Both the position numbers and the translations under genes were made by a program. Of a stretch of DNA of 64,000 nt, positions 61,369-64,000 are shown piece after piece (the first letter of the stretch is position 1; the number at the start of each line of letters is the position of its first letter). Source of the stretch: Paucisalibacillus algeriensis (GTDB lineage: Bacteria; Bacillota; Bacilli; Bacillales; Amphibacillaceae); NCBI RefSeq assembly GCF_000577245.1, contig NZ_CBYO010000007.1, positions 124,001-188,000 on the forward strand, written 5' to 3'. Under the pieces are notes generated by a model that saw nothing but the letters and a program-made list of their open reading frames with translations, made no database searches and had not been told where the DNA came from.

Positions 61369-64000
61369 TTACTTATAGACTGGTACGTCAAATATTAAAT
61401 TATAAGTACCTTTATCATAGATCTGTTTATAATTGTATATTTGTTTAGATGCCCAACCAATGTCTGTTGCATACTGATGGGTAGCATAGCCATTTTTATC
61501 CATTGCAGCTGGGTTCCAGCGCATTTCATATAGAGTATTTTGCCCAGCATTAATGTATTTGTCTCCGGCAAATTTGGCACCGCCTTTGATAGCATCATCA
61601 ACTGTAAACCAACCCTCTTGGATTGCTCTTTGTGTACCACATTCTACAGCACACTTATCTGTTGCACCAATTCCAAAGAAGTTATAAACAGATTTACCAT
61701 TATGTTTAATACTACCATTTGCTAAAACGGATTTGCCTCTTCCTGTCTCTAAAATAGCATGGGAGACTAAATATACTTCATTAATCCCTGCATCTTTAGC
61801 TGCTTGTCTAAAGACTTCTCCCTTACCTTCTAGAACTCCAGCTCCTTCTAGAAGCTTGTTCAACTCTGAAGCGGGAACGCCAGTAAAGTAACGTAAATCT
61901 AAGAATTGGAACTTCTGATTCGCATCATTTACATAGTTAGTTGGATCTAAATAATTACGAGTATCTGCAGAAGTAGCATTTCTCCAATCATATGTTAGCT
62001 TGACCTTAGTCCAACTTGTTCCTTCTTCTAAAATAGTAAATGTTTTTCCAGCATTAACTGTTTCATAGATATGAGTATTTGTTCCTTTACCAGCTCTTAT
62101 CCTAACTCCATTGGCTGTAGTTTTACCAATTCTAGAATCTATATCAGCTAAGGAACTATGAACGTAAAGCACTTTACCATTGTACTCAATTTTGTACCAG
62201 CGAGTACTGTAACTGTATATGTCCCCTTTAACATTATCATCCAATACCTTAAATGGTGTTCCAGCTTCTACAGGAGTAGAAATATTATTGTTGTTGCCAT
62301 TAATTAGGTATGGTGATGTACGTAGGTTTACATAGTATCCGGTAATTGTACCACCATCATAGATATCTAATAAGTTACTGCTGATATAACCAGTATAATA
62401 TTTATCAGATTGAGGGGTTACCTTCATCTGTAAATTCAATGCTTGACTTAAAGTTATATCATATTTTGTATTGATGTAAATTTCTTCTGCTTTTGCAGCC
62501 TTTACAAGTAATTGGAGCGTAATATCATCAATTATTCCACTGATAGGTAATTCATAATCAGCTTGGAAGTCTTTAACAGCTTGCTCAGTACTTGCACCGT
62601 AAAACCCATTTGGTGGGTTTTTCCACTCAATATAACCTAACTTTTCCAGATACAGCTTAAGCTGTATAGAATCATCATTTGTTTTCCCAGTTTGGAATGG
62701 ACTGGACAGGATATCATTAATTTTTTCTGTTGTTTTCGGATTAACAACACCACTAGCAATAAGACCATAATGTTGTTGGAAGTCAGTTACAGCTTTTTCA
62801 GCTTGATTTTCAAATTCTGCCGATAAGTCGGTTATTGGGAAGCCCAATCGATTCATCTGTTCTTTTAATTTAACTACTGCCGAACCGCTATCTCCAACTT
62901 TTAAGGAATTAGCAAGTACCTCTACCAATTTTTGTTTAGTTACATCTTCAATGATACCAGATACTAGTAAATTATAATCCCTTTGGAAAGCTTCTACAGC
63001 CGCTTTTGTTCCAGCACCAAAATAATTTGTAGGATTTTTAAAGTCAGCATAACCTAATTGTACTAATTGTTCTTTCAGTGCAATAGAATCTTTATGACTT
63101 TTTCCGTTTTGGAATGGACTAGCTAATACCGCTGCGATTTTATCCAAAGTTGCTTTATCGGCTTTACCTGTTTGAGAAAGGCCATAATACTTCTGTAGGT
63201 CAACTACAGCCTGCTCAGTGGAAGCTCCATAGAAATCATTTGGAGGGTTCTTCCAGATTACAATACCGAGTTTTTCCAAATTCTCTTTGAATTCAATTGC
63301 ATCACCACGGCGCATTCCATTTTCAAGTGGTCTAGTTGCCAATTCCGTTAACTTTGCTTTTGTTACTGGTTCAATGATACCAGATACCGCTAACCCTCGA
63401 GCCTTTTGGAATGATTTAACCGCAGCTTCTGTTGAAGTTCCAAAGTATTCAGTTGGATTTACAAAATCGGCATAATATAACAGAGTTAAATACTCTTTTA
63501 ACTGTATTGAATCAGCATGGCTCTTACCTTTTTGGAAAGGACTAGCTAATACCTCTGCCATTTTATCTAAGGTTGCTTTGTCACCTTTACCAGTTTGTGC
63601 AAGACCATAATATTTCTGTAGGTCAACTACTGCATCCGCTGTAGAAGGTCCAAAGAAATCATTTGGAGGGTTCTTCCAATTAGCAAATCCTAGCTTTTCC
63701 AGATTCTCTTTAAAGCCAATTGCATCTTGGCGACGCATTCCATTTTCAAGTGGTGCAGTTGCCAATTCCGTTAATTTTGCTTTTGTTACTGGTTCAACAA
63801 TTCCAGATACAACCAATCCGTTTTTCTTTTGGAATGCTTTTACAGCAACTTCTGTCTGAACACCATAATAAGTAGTTGGGTTCACAAAATTTGCATAACC
63901 TAAGTTAGTTAAATACTCTTTAAGTTTAATTGATTCATTATGTCTTTTTCCGTTTTGGAATGGACTTGCCAGTACCTCTTCTACCTTGGCTAATGTTGCT
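61369..64000 (-). CDS. Glucosaminidase-type autolysin with tandem wall-binding repeats (5' end outside window)
   Basis: At least 877 residues, with the frame still open at the right edge, so the start is missing. At least seven repeats of about 70 residues come first (PLENGMRR, AVVDLQKYYGL, TGKADKATLDK), alternating between two types (ADFVNPTxYFG and NPPNDFxG). Then come SH3-like segments (YYVNLRTSPYLI, NGVRIRAGKGTNTHIYET) and a C-terminal endo-beta-N-acetylglucosaminidase domain. The likely catalytic Glu is in SHAILETGRGKSVLANG. It should cut peptidoglycan glycan strands for growth or separation. The same repeat type occurs in the SpoIID-type protein at 23407. A terminator follows. Confidence 0.9.
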   Translation of the reverse strand, partial: ATLAKVEEVLASPFQNGKRHNESIKLKEYLTNLGYANFVNPTTYYGVQTEVAVKAFQKKNGLVVSGIVEPVTKAKLTELATAPLENGMRRQDAIGFKENLEKLGFANWKNPPNDFFGPSTADAVVDLQKYYGLAQTGKGDKATLDKMAEVLASPFQKGKSHADSIQLKEYLTLLYYADFVNPTEYFGTSTEAAVKSFQKARGLAVSGIIEPVTKAKLTELATRPLENGMRRGDAIEFKENLEKLGIVIWKNPPNDFYGASTEQAVVDLQKYYGLSQTGKADKATLDKIAAVLASPFQNGKSHKDSIALKEQLVQLGYADFKNPTNYFGAGTKAAVEAFQRDYNLLVSGIIEDVTKQKLVEVLANSLKVGDSGSAVVKLKEQMNRLGFPITDLSAEFENQAEKAVTDFQQHYGLIASGVVNPKTTEKINDILSSPFQTGKTNDDSIQLKLYLEKLGYIEWKNPPNGFYGASTEQAVKDFQADYELPISGIIDDITLQLLVKAAKAEEIYINTKYDITLSQALNLQMKVTPQSDKYYTGYISSNLLDIYDGGTITGYYVNLRTSPYLINGNNNNISTPVEAGTPFKVLDDNVKGDIYSYSTRWYKIEYNGKVLYVHSSLADIDSRIGKTTANGVRIRAGKGTNTHIYETVNAGKTFTILEEGTSWTKVKLTYDWRNATSADTRNYLDPTNYVNDANQKFQFLDLRYFTGVPASELNKLLEGAGVLEGKGEVFRQAAKDAGINEVYLVSHAILETGRGKSVLANGSIKHNGKSVYNFFGIGATDKCAVECGTQRAIQEGWFTVDDAIKGGAKFAGDKYINAGQNTLYEMRWNPAAMDKNGYATHQYATDIGWASKQIYNYKQIYDKGTYNLIFDVPVYK

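Noticed and set aside
1-64000. tRNA, rRNA, riboswitch, phage, transposase or restriction/defence genes
   Set aside because: I found no sequences with the marks of these classes in any part of the window.

Overview
The window looks like a chromosomal stretch from a low-GC, Gram-positive, spore-forming Bacillaceae (inference). The signs are AT-rich DNA, Shine-Dalgarno sites close to AGGAGG, several TTG and GTG starts, YesM/YesN-type two-component regulators, TagA/B/D/G/H/O wall teichoic acid genes, SpoIID-type and LysM surface proteins, and the small Bacillus-type families DUF1659, DUF2922 and YvrJ. Genera such as Oceanobacillus, Virgibacillus or Gracilibacillus would fit, but the sequence alone does not decide. 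I saw no tRNA, rRNA, CRISPR array, intact insertion sequence or prophage.

Layout. (1) 51-4163, minus: a four-gene run of phosphohexomutase, membrane-anchored solute-binding protein, Nudix hydrolase and PP2C-like phosphatase. (2) 4411-8246, minus: an Fbp/Afu-type ABC importer (binding protein, ATPase, permease), divergent from a YesM/YesN-type kinase and AraC-type regulator (8370-11283) that probably control it. (3) 11310-11680: a gene-free, unusually GC-rich stretch of unknown nature. (4) 11682-21137: a wall teichoic acid locus. It holds two glycerophosphotransferase-like polymerases, a reductase/cytidylyltransferase pair probably making CDP-ribitol, an LCP ligase, TagA, the TagGH exporter, TagD and TagB. 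(5) 21305-22922: a YvrJ/DUF2922/DUF1659 cassette and a Pro/Lys/Glu-repeat anchored protein. (6) 23407-26289: a large LysM/repeat/SpoIID wall protein. (7) 26467-37032: metabolic and accessory genes: two GltS-type transporters, an amidohydrolase, a PanD-like decarboxylase, a hydrolase plus TetR regulator, an amphi-Trp protein, an amino-acid permease and a second PP2C-like protein.

(8) 37271-56232, minus: a second cell-surface polymer locus. ugd is separate. From 55391 down to 39047 eleven genes are packed as one apparent operon: a LuxR-type regulator, two GT4 glycosyltransferases, a coiled-coil protein, a CgeB-like and a double-domain glycosyltransferase, a double heparinase II/III-like protein, wecC, a second tagG/tagH pair and mnaA. 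A NarL/DegU-type regulator lies just upstream. (9) 56735-64000: two more LCP ligases, a second tagD, tagO, and the 3' part of a long glucosaminidase autolysin with the same roughly 70-residue repeats as the SpoIID protein.

How it works together (mixed known and inferred). TagO and TagA, with UDP-ManNAc from MnaA, build the linkage unit. TagB/TagD prime it with glycerol phosphate, and the polymerases probably extend it with ribitol phosphate. TagGH exports the product and LCP proteins attach it to peptidoglycan. The second locus should make a uronic-acid polymer (UDP-GlcA from Ugd, UDP-ManNAcA from MnaA plus WecC) exported by its own TagGH-type pair. Its most interesting part is an apparently undescribed combination: a tandem heparinase-like protein and a CgeB-like glycosyltransferase that share a homologous N-terminal beta-rich domain.
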